A stretch of DNA of 47,317 nt from an uncultured beta proteobacterium (GTDB lineage: Bacteria; Pseudomonadota; Gammaproteobacteria; Burkholderiales; Burkholderiaceae_C), in contig CAINUX010000074.1 in NCBI GenBank assembly GCA_903853895.1, forward strand, positions 1 to 47,317, read 5' to 3'. The notes under the pieces are model-generated. The model was not told the origin of the DNA and did no database searches. It saw nothing but the letters and a program-made list of their open reading frames with translations. Below are positions 1-8,708 of the stretch, one piece after another (the stretch's first letter is position 1; every line of letters begins with the position of its first letter). Made by a program: the position numbers and the translations under genes.

Positions 1-209
1 CATCATGGGGGAATGCGGCTTGAGGGGTTCGTTCATCACTTGGAGTCTATCAATTGGCGGAGCACGGTAGCGGTGGGGTCTGTCCAGAGTGCGTATGAGG
101 GGTTGACTCGGGATTATCACTGTGTCGTGCGGGGCCAAACGGTGCTACGCTCGTGTCAAATTGGTACCGTTTTGCGCGGCAATGGACCCCAAAATATCAG
201 GAGCGCTAT
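1..209. other. Upstream region with no supported gene
   Basis: No reading frame here resembles a known protein, and the short frame from position 13 has no ribosome binding site or recognisable content. The stretch probably holds the promoter of the signalling operon that begins at 210. I could not find a convincing -35/-10 pair: a TTGACT near 103 has no matching -10 at the right distance. Confidence 0.4.
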
Positions 210-578
210 TTGAAGTCAAAAATACTCATCGTTGATGACAGCAGCGTATCCCGAATGATGATTCGCGGCCGGGTCGCCGGTCTGCAACCGGACTGGCACG
301 TGATCGAGGCCTCTAATGGTGATGAAGCTATTGCGTTGGTGGCCAGTGAGCAACCCGACTTCATGACCATGGATGTCAACATGCCGGGCATGAGTGGGTT
401 TGAGGCGGTGGAAAAGATACGTCAGGTCAACCAGAAAGTGAAGATTGTCATTCTCACAGCCAATATCCAGGCCAGCAGCCGCGAGCGGGCTGAGCAATTG
501 GGCGTGTGCTTTGTGCAAAAGCCCGCGACGCTGGCTGCGGTTCAAGTAGCAATCGACTATTTTTTGGGCACACCATGA
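210..578 (+). CDS. CheY-like stand-alone response regulator receiver
   Basis: A 122-residue single receiver domain with no output domain. The acidic pair D9/D10, phosphoacceptor D55 in the MDVNMPG motif, T83 and K104 are all present, so it should be phosphorylatable. I chose the TTG at 210 because an AGGAG lies at 199-203 just upstream and the protein then begins MKSKILIVDD as receivers normally do; an ATG at 153 would add 19 unrelated residues. Its stop overlaps the start of the CheC-like gene (ATGA), so the two are probably translated together and the CheC-like protein is its likely phosphatase. The cognate kinase is not in the window. Confidence 0.9.
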   Translation: MKSKILIVDDSSVSRMMIRGRVAGLQPDWHVIEASNGDEAIALVASEQPDFMTMDVNMPGMSGFEAVEKIRQVNQKVKIVILTANIQASSRERAEQLGVCFVQKPATLAAVQVAIDYFLGTP

Positions 579-1180
579 AACTCAATGCTCTTGAACTGGA
601 CGCACTGACGGAAATCTTCAACCATGGGGTTGGCCAGGCCGCGTTGGCCCTTAGTGAGTTGGCCGGGGAACAAGTCCATCTCAGCGTACCCAAAGTCGAG
701 GAACTGTCCAAGCGCGATATCACCGACAAACTCGATGCACAGGGGGCCAACCGTATTTGTGCCGTGCGCCAGGGCTTTACCGGGGCTGTGAACACCGAAG
801 CGCTGTTGATGTTCCCTGTAGATCAGAGTTTGAGGCTGGTTCAAATGATGGTTGGGGACGACTTTCCCCTCGCGCAGTTGAGTGAAATGGAACAGGAGTC
901 GCTTGCCGAAATTGGAAACATCCTGCTCAATTCTGTGGTCTCAAGTGTGGCTGACATGCTGCACATTGAGTTCGAAGGCAGCTTGCCGCATGTTGAGCTC
1001 GGGCAGGTGGCCGATGTGCTTCATGGAGGCAGTGGTCAAGATGATTTGATTCTCAGTCTGCAAATCAACTTTGAAATCGCAACCCGCCAAATCCAGGGCT
1101 ATCTGGTGTTCTTGCTGGATGTCGCTTCTAGCGATATGTTGGAAAGAAAAATTGCGGCGTTCATTGAGTCGTTGTCATGA
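575..1180 (+). CDS. cheC: CheC-like CheY-P phosphatase
   Basis: A 201-residue CheC/CheX/FliY-superfamily protein. The family phosphatase signature ([D/S]-x3-E-x2-N-x22-P) occurs twice: D9, E13, N16, P39 and E108, E112, N115, P138. In the second copy the first position is Glu instead of Asp/Ser. Two centres are typical of CheC rather than CheX. CheC proteins dephosphorylate CheY-P, and the receiver encoded directly upstream with a 4-base overlap is the obvious substrate (inference). The gene is followed with another ATGA overlap by a GGDEF gene. No other chemotaxis genes are nearby, so this looks like a local phosphorelay module rather than part of a che operon. Confidence 0.85.
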   Translation: MKLNALELDALTEIFNHGVGQAALALSELAGEQVHLSVPKVEELSKRDITDKLDAQGANRICAVRQGFTGAVNTEALLMFPVDQSLRLVQMMVGDDFPLAQLSEMEQESLAEIGNILLNSVVSSVADMLHIEFEGSLPHVELGQVADVLHGGSGQDDLILSLQINFEIATRQIQGYLVFLLDVASSDMLERKIAAFIESLS

Positions 1181-2193
1181 GTATGGGTCTGTCCCAGGAT
1201 TCACCTGATTCCCGCCTCCCGGTATGGCTGGATTGGGTGCTGTCGAATACGCAGGCGGGGCTGCTGGTGCTCGATGCGCAGATGCAGATCGTTTTCGCCA
1301 ACAAGTGGTTTTTACTGCGGGCCAGATTGACCGCCGAGCAGGTCCAGGGCAATGCACTGATGGATGTGTTTCCGGTTTTAAAGAGCGGCCATTTTGAGCG
1401 TGCCCTGATCAAGGCGGTGCGGTCGGGGTTTCCGGCGCTGATGTCCCAGACGCTGCATCCTTCCCCCTTTCCTCTCTATGCTCCGGCCGGTTCGCGTGCC
1501 AATGACAACCTGATGCGCCAGTCCATCCATATCGTGCCGATGGGGCCTGTGGATACAGCGTTGTCCGGGCAACGTTTTACATTGATCCAGATTGCGGATG
1601 TGTCCCCTACAGTGGCGCGTGAGCGACTGCTCAAGGCCCATGCGGACCGCATGAGTGATCTGGTGCACATCGATGCCCTGACTGGGATTGGCAATCGCCG
1701 CTTCTTTGACGAATCCATCGCCGCTGAAATGCGGGCGGCAAGCCGTAGCGGGGCACCCCTGGCGCTGATCATGTTTGATGTTGACCGCTTCAAGCAGTTC
1801 AATGATCTCTATGGCCATCCCGCAGGTGACTCTTGCCTGCAGGCTGTGGCCGATGTGATCAAGATGGTGTGTCGCCGGCCACGGGACCTGGTCACCCGCT
1901 ACGGTGGCGAAGAGTTGGCGGTGATCCTGCCTGACACCAATGCCGCGGGTGCCATTCAGGTGGCCAAGGACATTTTGACGAAACTGCGCGAGCGGGAACT
2001 GGTGCATGCCGATAATCTTGGGCGCTTGATCGTAACGCTCAGTGCCGGGGTCCATGCGACCCTGCCCACAGCCAGCGATGGACCTGAGCTTTTGATTCAG
2101 CGTGCCGATCAGGCCTTGTATGCGGCCAAGAACGATGGACGCGACCGCGTGTTTTGTTTTGATGTCACGCGCCAGATGGCCGTGAAAGTCTAA
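1177..2193 (+). CDS. PAS-GGDEF diguanylate cyclase
   Basis: 338 residues. A PAS-like sensor fills roughly residues 12-150 (it includes LLVLDAQMQIVFANKWF), followed by a GGDEF domain at about 165-330. The active-site motif is GGEEL near residues 242-246, preceded five residues earlier by RPRD, a match to the RxxD inhibitory site that binds c-di-GMP. It is therefore probably an active, product-inhibited cyclase making c-di-GMP in the cytosol; no membrane segment is visible. The start overlaps the CheC-like stop by 4 bases; a second in-frame ATG at 1183 is possible. It belongs to the 210-4684 operon. Confidence 0.9.
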   Translation: MSMGLSQDSPDSRLPVWLDWVLSNTQAGLLVLDAQMQIVFANKWFLLRARLTAEQVQGNALMDVFPVLKSGHFERALIKAVRSGFPALMSQTLHPSPFPLYAPAGSRANDNLMRQSIHIVPMGPVDTALSGQRFTLIQIADVSPTVARERLLKAHADRMSDLVHIDALTGIGNRRFFDESIAAEMRAASRSGAPLALIMFDVDRFKQFNDLYGHPAGDSCLQAVADVIKMVCRRPRDLVTRYGGEELAVILPDTNAAGAIQVAKDILTKLRERELVHADNLGRLIVTLSAGVHATLPTASDGPELLIQRADQALYAAKNDGRDRVFCFDVTRQMAVKV

Positions 2194-2206
2194 CAGGGAA
2201 ACCGCG

Positions 2207-4684
2207 GTGGATGCCATATTCCAGGTGGTTTTCATGGAGAGCCCCGAAGCGATTGCGTTGACGCGCACCCGCGACGGCGTGATCATTGCAGTCAACAAAG
2301 AATGGCTTCGGCTCACAGGCTTTTCCCGTGAGCAGGTGTTGGGGCATACGGCCATTGAAATTGGCCATTGGCCGGACGCGCAGGCTCGCCAGCGGATGCT
2401 GCAACCCTTATGTGAGGACGGTCGGTTGAGCGAAGCCGATATTCCTCTTGTTCTCGCAGATGGTTCCATGCGGTTGATGTGCATGAATGCCGTTCTTGTA
2501 ACTGTGGATGGCGAATCGCATATGCTGATTTACCTGAGGGATGTCACCGCTGCCCGGCAGGCGCAGGCAGCCGCTCTGGCCAATGAACAGGCACTTGCGA
2601 AGGCCAATGAAACGTTGAACCGTCAAGTCACCCTGCACAGAATGACAGAGTCGGTGGCCAAGGTGGGGCACTGGGCCTTCTATCCGGGGGATGCAGTGGT
2701 GCAACTGTCGCCCGGCTACTGTGAAATCGGGAAATTTGGCGGGGATCAGCTGGCCCCCATGGGTGACCACTTGCGGGGTGTCCTCGATGAAGACAAACCT
2801 ACCGTGAAGCGCGCTCTGAAGCAGATGGATGGGGAAATCGTGGAGTACCGCTGGCGCAGGGGGGATGGCCAGATCCTGTGGATTCGTTCGCGCATGCACC
2901 GCGAAGTTCAAGACGACGCTGCAAAGGCCAGTTTCGGCATCGTGCAGGACATCACCAGTGAACGTGCAGCGCTGCTGGCGGCTGCCGAACAATTGGCCGC
3001 TGCAAAAGAAAGCGAGGCCCGATTTCGCAGCCTGACCGAATTGAGTTCGGATTGGTACTGGGAGCAGGACGCAGAGTTTCGCTTTGTACGGGTTGACGGC
3101 GACATTGATATCGTGCGGGCGCTCCCAGCAGAAACCTACATCGGAAAAACCCGCTGGGACTCGGATGCGGGGGGTGTCACTGCAGAGCAGTGGGCAGCGC
3201 ACCGCGCAGCGTTGGAAGCACATGAAGTCTTTCATGACTTCGAAATGTTTCGCAGGCATGAGGACGGCACCCCCATGTGGGTCTCCATCAGCGGCGCGCC
3301 TATTTTTGACAGCAAGGGTGTGTTTAATGGCTACCGCGGCACCGGGCGCGAGATCAGCGCCCGAAAGCAAGCTGAAGCCGATATTGAACGTCTGGCGTTT
3401 TTTGACGCGTTGACCAATCTGCCCAATCGGCGTCTGCTGATTGACCGATTAAGCCAGGCCGTCGCCGCAAGCGCGCGCCACGCCAGTTTCGGCGCCTTGC
3501 TATTCATTGACCTGGACAATTTCAAGGTCCTCAATGACACCCGTGGCCACCATATGGGTGACGAACTGCTCAAGCAGGTGGCGACCCGTTTGACCGAGTG
3601 TGTGCGTAACATAGACACGGTGGCGCGTCTGGGGGGTGACGAGTTCGTCGTCATGCTGGAAGAGTTGAGCGGTACCGAGCTCGATGCCGCTGCGCTGGCA
3701 GAGTCGGTCGGCAAAAAAATACTGGCTGCTCTCAATCAGCATTTCGTGTTGGGCGGGCAGGAGCACCATAGCTCGCCCAGTATTGGTCTGACCCTGTTCT
3801 ATGACCACCAGCAGAGTGTGGATGAGCTGTTGCAGCGGGCCGATCTGGCCATGTACCAATCCAAGGCTGCTGGGCGCAACACTTTACGTTTCTTTGACCC
3901 GGTGATGCAGGCTGCTGCCAGTGCCCGCGCCGCTCTGGAAATCGATCTGCGCCATGCATTGATCCACAAGGAATTCATGCTGTACTACCAGCCGGTGGTC
4001 GATGAAGACAGCGCGATCACCGGAGTTGAGGCGTTGTTGCGCTGGAACCATCCGACGCGTGGTTTGGTATCACCTGCTGAATTTATTCCGGTTGCAGAGC
4101 AGGCAGGGTTGATCATTCCCCTGGGGCAATGGGTGCTGGCCGCGGCCTGCGCCCAGCTGGTGGCCTGGAACAACCATGCGGTAACCCGACGACTCACGAT
4201 GGCCGTCAACGTGAGTGCCCGCCAGTTCAGACACCCCGAATTCACGACGCAGTTACTGGAGCTGCTGCGGGTGAGCGGTGCCAATCCCTACCGTTTGAAG
4301 CTGGAGTTGACCGAAAGCATGCTGCTCAGTGACTTTGACGATGTCATCGTCAAGATGGGGGAGTTGCGTTCCATTGGCGTCAACTTTGCGCTGGATGACT
4401 TTGGCACGGGCTACTCGTCGCTGTCGTATCTGAAGCGTCTGCCACTGGACCAGCTCAAGATCGACCAGTCGTTTGTGCGCGACGTGCTGACTGACACCAA
4501 CGATGCCGCTATTGCGCGGACCATCTTGAGCCTGGCGCGCAGCCTGGACTTGAGTGTGGTCGCCGAAGGCGTGGAAACTGCCGGCCAGCGGGATTTCCTG
4601 CTCCAGTGCGGCTGCAAGGCCTTTCAGGGGTATTTTTTCGGTCGCCCTGTTCCGATTGAGCAACTGGTGGTGCCCAGCCACTGA
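2207..4684 (+). CDS. PAS-PAS-PAS-GGDEF-EAL c-di-GMP protein
   Basis: 825 residues. Three PAS/PAC units lie at about 1-125, 140-255 and 265-390. A GGDEF domain follows (RLGGDEF near 473-479, with RNID as a candidate inhibitory site just before it) and then an EAL domain (EALLRW near 608, DDFGTGYSS near 730). Both catalytic signatures look intact, so it could make and break c-di-GMP; in such hybrids one activity often dominates. The GTG start at 2207 has AGGGA upstream and gives a protein that opens directly in the first PAS domain. It lies 13 bases after the preceding cyclase gene and ends the operon. It is a close architectural paralogue of the protein at 35904-38417, including the shared ELSSDWYWEQD motif in the third PAS. 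Confidence 0.9.
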   Translation: MDAIFQVVFMESPEAIALTRTRDGVIIAVNKEWLRLTGFSREQVLGHTAIEIGHWPDAQARQRMLQPLCEDGRLSEADIPLVLADGSMRLMCMNAVLVTVDGESHMLIYLRDVTAARQAQAAALANEQALAKANETLNRQVTLHRMTESVAKVGHWAFYPGDAVVQLSPGYCEIGKFGGDQLAPMGDHLRGVLDEDKPTVKRALKQMDGEIVEYRWRRGDGQILWIRSRMHREVQDDAAKASFGIVQDITSERAALLAAAEQLAAAKESEARFRSLTELSSDWYWEQDAEFRFVRVDGDIDIVRALPAETYIGKTRWDSDAGGVTAEQWAAHRAALEAHEVFHDFEMFRRHEDGTPMWVSISGAPIFDSKGVFNGYRGTGREISARKQAEADIERLAFFDALTNLPNRRLLIDRLSQAVAASARHASFGALLFIDLDNFKVLNDTRGHHMGDELLKQVATRLTECVRNIDTVARLGGDEFVVMLEELSGTELDAAALAESVGKKILAALNQHFVLGGQEHHSSPSIGLTLFYDHQQSVDELLQRADLAMYQSKAAGRNTLRFFDPVMQAAASARAALEIDLRHALIHKEFMLYYQPVVDEDSAITGVEALLRWNHPTRGLVSPAEFIPVAEQAGLIIPLGQWVLAAACAQLVAWNNHAVTRRLTMAVNVSARQFRHPEFTTQLLELLRVSGANPYRLKLELTESMLLSDFDDVIVKMGELRSIGVNFALDDFGTGYSSLSYLKRLPLDQLKIDQSFVRDVLTDTNDAAIARTILSLARSLDLSVVAEGVETAGQRDFLLQCGCKAFQGYFFGRPVPIEQLVVPSH

Positions 4685-4714
4685 CAGGCGGCAGGCAGTC
4701 CGATTGGCTGATCG

Positions 4715-5653
4715 TTAATGTGTTGCGTCGCCGGTCGCCGGCGCGGCGGGTTCTTGTGCAGCGTCTGTAGCCTCGTCGCGGGCGGCAGCGGCTTCTTGCG
4801 CGGCCGCATGGCGGTTTTGCCGAAGTGCAGCCTTCTCGCCGGCGCTGGCGAATTTGCTGTACTTGCCCAAAATGGGGATGAGCTGCCCGTAGATACGCGG
4901 GTTGCCGGCCAGGCACTCCTGCTGGTCCAGAAAATCAGCTTCACCGGTGAAGTTGCCGACCAGGCCACCGGCCTCGGTGACCAGCAGCGAGCCGGCAGCC
5001 ACGTCCCACGGCTGCAGACCGGTTTCAAAAAATCCTTCGGTGTAGCCGGCGGCCACATAGGCCAGGTCCAGCGCGGCAGCGCCGGGGCGGCGCAGACCGG
5101 CGGTGCGCTTCATTACGTCACCCATCATGGTCAGGTAGTTGGCGAAGTTGTCACCCGGACGGAAGGGGAATCCGGTGGACAAGAGCGCATCTTTCAGGTG
5201 GATACGCTTGGAAACCCGCAGGCGCCGGTCGTTCAGAAAGGCGCCGCGGCCTTTGGTGGCGGTAAACAGGTCGTTACGCGTGGGGTCGTACACCACGGCC
5301 TGTTCAACCTTGCCCTTGACGGCCAGTGCGATGCTGACGCAGTAGACGGGCAGCCCGTGGATGAAATTGGTTGTGCCGTCCAGTGGGTCGATGATCCAGA
5401 CGAATTCGGAGTCCTGGGCACCATGTTCGCGCCCGGATTCTTCGGCCCAGATGCCGTGGCCGGGGTAGGCCGTTAGCAAGGTTTCAATGATCGCCTGCTC
5501 TGCCGCATGGTCCACTTCAGTCACGAAGTCGTTGGCTTTCTTTTGCGAGATGCGCACGGACTCAATGTCCAGGGCAGCACGGTTGATGATGGAACCGGCG
5601 GCGCGTGCGGCCTTGACGGCCACGTTGATCATGGGGTGCAGATTGGGCGACAT
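4715..5653 (-). CDS. suhB: Inositol-1-monophosphatase family protein SuhB
   Basis: 312 residues. The Mg-dependent phosphatase motifs of the inositol monophosphatase family are present: WAEESG, then [15 protein letters not shown] around residue 90, and [15 protein letters not shown] around 220. In gammaproteobacteria SuhB also binds the transcription elongation machinery acting on rRNA operons; whether that holds here is unknown. The protein is longer than E. coli SuhB (267 aa) because of an Ala/Glu-rich low-complexity tail after about residue 265. It is divergent from trmJ, as is common in betaproteobacteria. Confidence 0.93.
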   Translation of the reverse strand: MSPNLHPMINVAVKAARAAGSIINRAALDIESVRISQKKANDFVTEVDHAAEQAIIETLLTAYPGHGIWAEESGREHGAQDSEFVWIIDPLDGTTNFIHGLPVYCVSIALAVKGKVEQAVVYDPTRNDLFTATKGRGAFLNDRRLRVSKRIHLKDALLSTGFPFRPGDNFANYLTMMGDVMKRTAGLRRPGAAALDLAYVAAGYTEGFFETGLQPWDVAAGSLLVTEAGGLVGNFTGEADFLDQQECLAGNPRIYGQLIPILGKYSKFASAGEKAALRQNRHAAAQEAAAARDEATDAAQEPAAPATGDATH

Positions 5654-5727
5654 AGATTTTTGTGAAGAACGGTTGGGGCGCCGCTGGCGATGCAGGCGGC
5701 GACAATAGCGGTATTTTACCGGTTCCC

Positions 5728-6600
5728 ATGCGCACCCGATTTATCCTGATCAACACCAGCCACGCCGGCAATGTTGGCGCGGCTGCCCGCGCCATGAAAA
5801 CCATGGGCTTTGACGACCTGGTGCTGGTGGCTCCGCGCTGGGCCAATGTACTGCGCCGCGAAGAAACCATACAGCGTGCCAGCGGTGCCCTGGACGTGCT
5901 GGCGAAGTGCCGTATTGTCGACACGCTGGACGAGGCGCTGGAGGGCATGACCCACCTGTGTGCCACGGCCATGACGCCGCGCGACTTTGGTCCGCCGACC
6001 GTGGCACCGCGCGAACACTTTGAAGCGCTATCAAAATCAGAGCGAGAAAAGTATATTGCACGAGGGTCAGGGGCTGATTTTACTAATGTACTGGCGCCGG
6101 ACGCAGCCCCACAGGCGGAGAATTTGGCGCAGCAGGGGGTTGGCTTCCTGTTTGGCTCTGAGCGATTTGGCATGCGCAATGAAGACGTGTACCGCTGCCA
6201 CGTTGCCTTAAGCATTCCCAGCAACCCACAGTTTGGCTCGCTCAATATTGGCGCGGCGATACAAGTTATTGCTTACGAGTGGCGCCTGGCCCTGGGCGGC
6301 TTTGTGCCGGCGGTCGCAGCTGGGCCGGGGGGTGCGCAACCCGTCGTCCCTGCGACTGGGTCGCCAATGTCTGGCGCCATGGCCGATGCCGCGCAGGTGG
6401 CGGGCATGCTGACCCATCTGGAGCAATCCCTTGTGGCGTTGGGCTTTTTGGACCCCGCGGCGCCGAAGAAGCTGATGCCGCGATTGAACCAGTTGTTCAA
6501 TCGTTCCGGGGTCACGCAGGAAGAAATCCACATCCTGCGTGGCATTGCCAAGGCCATCCTGCAGCAGTCTGGCCAAAAAGGTGAGCCCAAACCCGGGTAA
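5728..6600 (+). CDS. trmJ: tRNA (Cm32/Um32) methyltransferase TrmJ
   Basis: 290 residues of the SpoU/TrmH superfamily (SPOUT fold), predicted to 2'-O-methylate position 32 of tRNAs. Motif 1 is [20 protein letters not shown] near the N-terminus; the SAM-binding knot motifs are LFGSERFGM and [19 protein letters not shown] chose ATG 5728 because the protein then begins [12 protein letters not shown]; the upstream frame extension has no similarity. Codons for about residues 100-118 coincide with a copy of the dispersed repeat (6027-6080), which gives the segment [19 protein letters not shown] between conserved blocks, probably a surface insertion. The rest of the protein is intact. Confidence 0.92.
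   Translation: MRTRFILINTSHAGNVGAAARAMKTMGFDDLVLVAPRWANVLRREETIQRASGALDVLAKCRIVDTLDEALEGMTHLCATAMTPRDFGPPTVAPREHFEALSKSEREKYIARGSGADFTNVLAPDAAPQAENLAQQGVGFLFGSERFGMRNEDVYRCHVALSIPSNPQFGSLNIGAAIQVIAYEWRLALGGFVPAVAAGPGGAQPVVPATGSPMSGAMADAAQVAGMLTHLEQSLVALGFLDPAAPKKLMPRLNQLFNRSGVTQEEIHILRGIAKAILQQSGQKGEPKPG
6027..6080 (+). repeat. Dispersed CACGAGGG repeat, copy A, inside trmJ
   Basis: Begins GCTATCAAAATCAGAGC and contains TATTGCACGAGGGTCAGGGG, matching the other copies in this window (GCTAT... then TTNCACGAGGGCTAGAGG). It lies in frame within trmJ and is translated. Same orientation as the gene. Confidence 0.7.
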
Positions 6601-6646
6601 GCCTTGTCGGCATCAGGCTCACCGCACAGCGGGTAGACTGGCGATT

Positions 6647-7432
6647 ATGTTTTCCCGCCTACGCTCCGACATCCAGTGCATCCTTGACCGCGACCCCGCT
6701 GCCCGCAGCACCTGGGAGGTGCTCACCTGCTACCCCGGCCTGCACGCCTTGGTCCTGCACCGCCGCGCGCACTGGTGCTGGACGCATGGCTTCAAGTGGC
6801 TGGGGCGATTCATTTCGCATGTGGGCCGCTGGGCTACCGGCATTGAAATTCACCCTGGTGCCGTCATCGGGGAGCGCGTGTTTTTTGACCACGCCATGGG
6901 CGTGGTGGTGGGTGAGACGGCTGAAATTGGCGACGGTTGCACCATCTACCAAGGCGTGACGCTGGGCGGCACGTCCCTGTACAAGGGTGCCAAGCGCCAT
7001 CCCACGCTGGGCAAGGACGTGGTGGTCAGCGCCGGTGCCAAAGTGCTGGGCGGCTTTCTCGTGGGAGATGGCGCCAAAATCGGCAGCAATGCCGTGGTCA
7101 TCAAACCTGTGCCACCGGGTGCGACTGCCGTGGGCATTCCAGCGCGCATCATCCCCAGCAAGACCGGTGAGAGCGCGGATGTGACGCACACCGAGCCCAA
7201 ATTCAGTGCCTACGGCATTACCCAGGAAGACGACCCGGTGAGCCTGGCGCTGCGCGGATTGATTGATTCAGCCTCGGGCCAGGAACACCAGATTGCGTTG
7301 CTGTGGAAGGCGATAGAGACGTTGTCCACCACCCGCATCGATGCCGATTGCACACCCGATTGCGTGCCTGGCGATGCGGCCCGAAAAGAGTGTTTCGAGG
7401 CCGAGCGGCTCAATCAGCTGGTGGGGAAGTGA
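6647..7432 (+). CDS. cysE: Serine O-acetyltransferase CysE
   Basis: 261 residues. Transfers acetyl from acetyl-CoA to L-serine, the committed step of cysteine synthesis. A short helical N-terminal part is followed by the left-handed parallel beta-helix with hexapeptide repeats: [13 protein letters not shown], then GVTLGGT and [22 protein letters not shown]. The catalytic HPGAVIG and DHAMG histidines are visible. ATG 6647 was chosen because it gives the usual start [10 protein letters not shown]; the longer frame overlaps trmJ. The C-terminal tail (about 80 residues after the helix) is longer than in many homologues. Its 3' end overlaps that of convergent mog by 23 bases. Confidence 0.93.
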   Translation: MFSRLRSDIQCILDRDPAARSTWEVLTCYPGLHALVLHRRAHWCWTHGFKWLGRFISHVGRWATGIEIHPGAVIGERVFFDHAMGVVVGETAEIGDGCTIYQGVTLGGTSLYKGAKRHPTLGKDVVVSAGAKVLGGFLVGDGAKIGSNAVVIKPVPPGATAVGIPARIIPSKTGESADVTHTEPKFSAYGITQEDDPVSLALRGLIDSASGQEHQIALLWKAIETLSTTRIDADCTPDCVPGDAARKECFEAERLNQLVGK

Positions 7433-8030
7433 CGGTGCGAATCGCGTTCTTGGGCCTGAAGGCCTTGCACACCCGCTCGTCCGTTTGCAGGTACGGGCCG
7501 CCAATCAGGTCAATGCAATAGGGTACAGCGGCAAAGATGCCGTTGACGACCTGCTGACCGTTGGCGTCTTTCAAGCCTTCGAGCGTTTCGGCAATTGCCT
7601 TGGGCTGGCCCGGCAGGTTGATGATCAAGCTACTGCCCCGGATCACCGCCACCTGGCGTGACAGGATGGCGGTCGGCACAAATTTCAGACTGATCTGGCG
7701 CATCTGCTCACCAAAACCCGGCATCTCCTTGTGCGCCACGGCCAGCGTGGCCTCGGGTGTCACGTCACGCAGTGCGGGGCCGGTGCCGCCGGTGGTCAGC
7801 ACCAGGCTGCAGCCCGCATCCACCAGTTCGATCAGCGCGGCGCTGATCACCGGCATTTCATCGGGAATCAGCCGGGCCTCAAAGCTCACGGTGTTTTGCA
7901 GGGCGCGGGTCAGCCAGTCCTGCAGGGCCGGTATCCCCTTGTCTTCATAGACACCGCTGGAGGCGCGATCGCTGATGGAGACGATGCCAATCTTCACCGT
8001 ATCCAGGGCTTGCAACTCCACCTGGCTCAT
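7410..8030 (-). CDS. mog: Molybdopterin adenylyltransferase Mog
   Basis: 206 residues. Mog adenylylates molybdopterin before molybdate insertion. The MoaB/Mog fold is recognisable from [21 protein letters not shown] near the N-terminus, then [19 protein letters not shown] and [13 protein letters not shown] 8030 overlaps the darP stop (ATGA), so it is coupled to darP and the longer upstream frame is not needed. The molybdenum cofactor is required by the nitrate reductase at 27624-30476, which is a functional link but not an operon link. Confidence 0.92.
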   Translation of the reverse strand: MSQVELQALDTVKIGIVSISDRASSGVYEDKGIPALQDWLTRALQNTVSFEARLIPDEMPVISAALIELVDAGCSLVLTTGGTGPALRDVTPEATLAVAHKEMPGFGEQMRQISLKFVPTAILSRQVAVIRGSSLIINLPGQPKAIAETLEGLKDANGQQVVNGIFAAVPYCIDLIGGPYLQTDERVCKAFRPKNAIRTVTSPPAD

Positions 8031-8683
8031 GCATCGGCTCCAGGGTTGGGTGGCAGGTCTTCTGTACTGGTACCCGGTGCGCTTTGCGGGTGAGTCAATT
8101 GCTCGCGCACCATCTGGAAGATGTCCCTGTAGGGACGGCCATGGCGCGGTGCCAGACCGGGTTTCTCGGGCTTGGCATCCTTGCGCGCCTGGCGGATCAG
8201 CGCACGCAGTTGCTGCACATCGGTTGTGGGGCTGGCGTTGACCCATTGGCCCACTGCATCATCGTCACCGATCAGACGGTCACGCCACTGCTCCGCAGCA
8301 TGCAGGGTCAGGGTTTCCTGGGCCGATGGCGTGTGCTGTTCGACCAGTGCGACGCGAATGGCGTCCAGTGTTGCGGGCTCCAGCTGTCGCATGCGCTTGC
8401 CAATGAACTGCATCAGGCGCCGACGGCCCTCGAAGTTGGTGATGCGTTTGTATTCCGCAATGGCCTCGAGCAGCTTGTCTGGAAGTTCCAGGCGCTTTAA
8501 CAGTTCCACACGCAGAGTCAAAAGGTCTTCACCCAGCTTTTGCAGCTCGGTGCTTTCACGCTTGAGGTCGGTGCGGCTTTTATCGTCGGTTCCCTTGAGC
8601 TCGCGTTTGAGCTCCAGGTCCAGTTCACTGCCTTCCGCCACAAACTTACCTTTGACGAAATAGCCTTTTTTTAGTTTACTCAT
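8027..8683 (-). CDS. darP: Ribosome-associated protein DarP (YjgA)
   Basis: 218 residues of the UPF0307/YjgA family, a late 50S assembly-associated factor in E. coli. The characteristic core includes ELKRELKGTDDKSRTDLKRE, then ITNFEGRRRLMQFIGKRMR and the C-terminal WRDRLIGDD stretch. ATG 8683 gives the basic start MSKLKKGYFVKGKF; upstream codons belong to divergent pmbA sequence. Only 25 bases separate its start from pmbA, and the yjgA/pmbA divergent pair is also found in E. coli. Confidence 0.88.
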   Translation of the reverse strand: MSKLKKGYFVKGKFVAEGSELDLELKRELKGTDDKSRTDLKRESTELQKLGEDLLTLRVELLKRLELPDKLLEAIAEYKRITNFEGRRRLMQFIGKRMRQLEPATLDAIRVALVEQHTPSAQETLTLHAAEQWRDRLIGDDDAVGQWVNASPTTDVQQLRALIRQARKDAKPEKPGLAPRHGRPYRDIFQMVREQLTHPQSAPGTSTEDLPPNPGADA

Positions 8684-8708
8684 AAGCCCCGGTATCATAG
8701 CCTCCGCT

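Noticed and set aside
75-88. GGTCTGTCC resembling half of the GGACAGA hairpin repeat
   Set aside because: No matching GGACAGA arm or shared ATCAGTTGA flank; a similar lone match lies at 1186.
1378-2484. 368-codon minus-strand frame under the PAS-GGDEF gene
   Set aside because: Antisense to clear GGDEF and PAS coding sequence, with no motif of its own.
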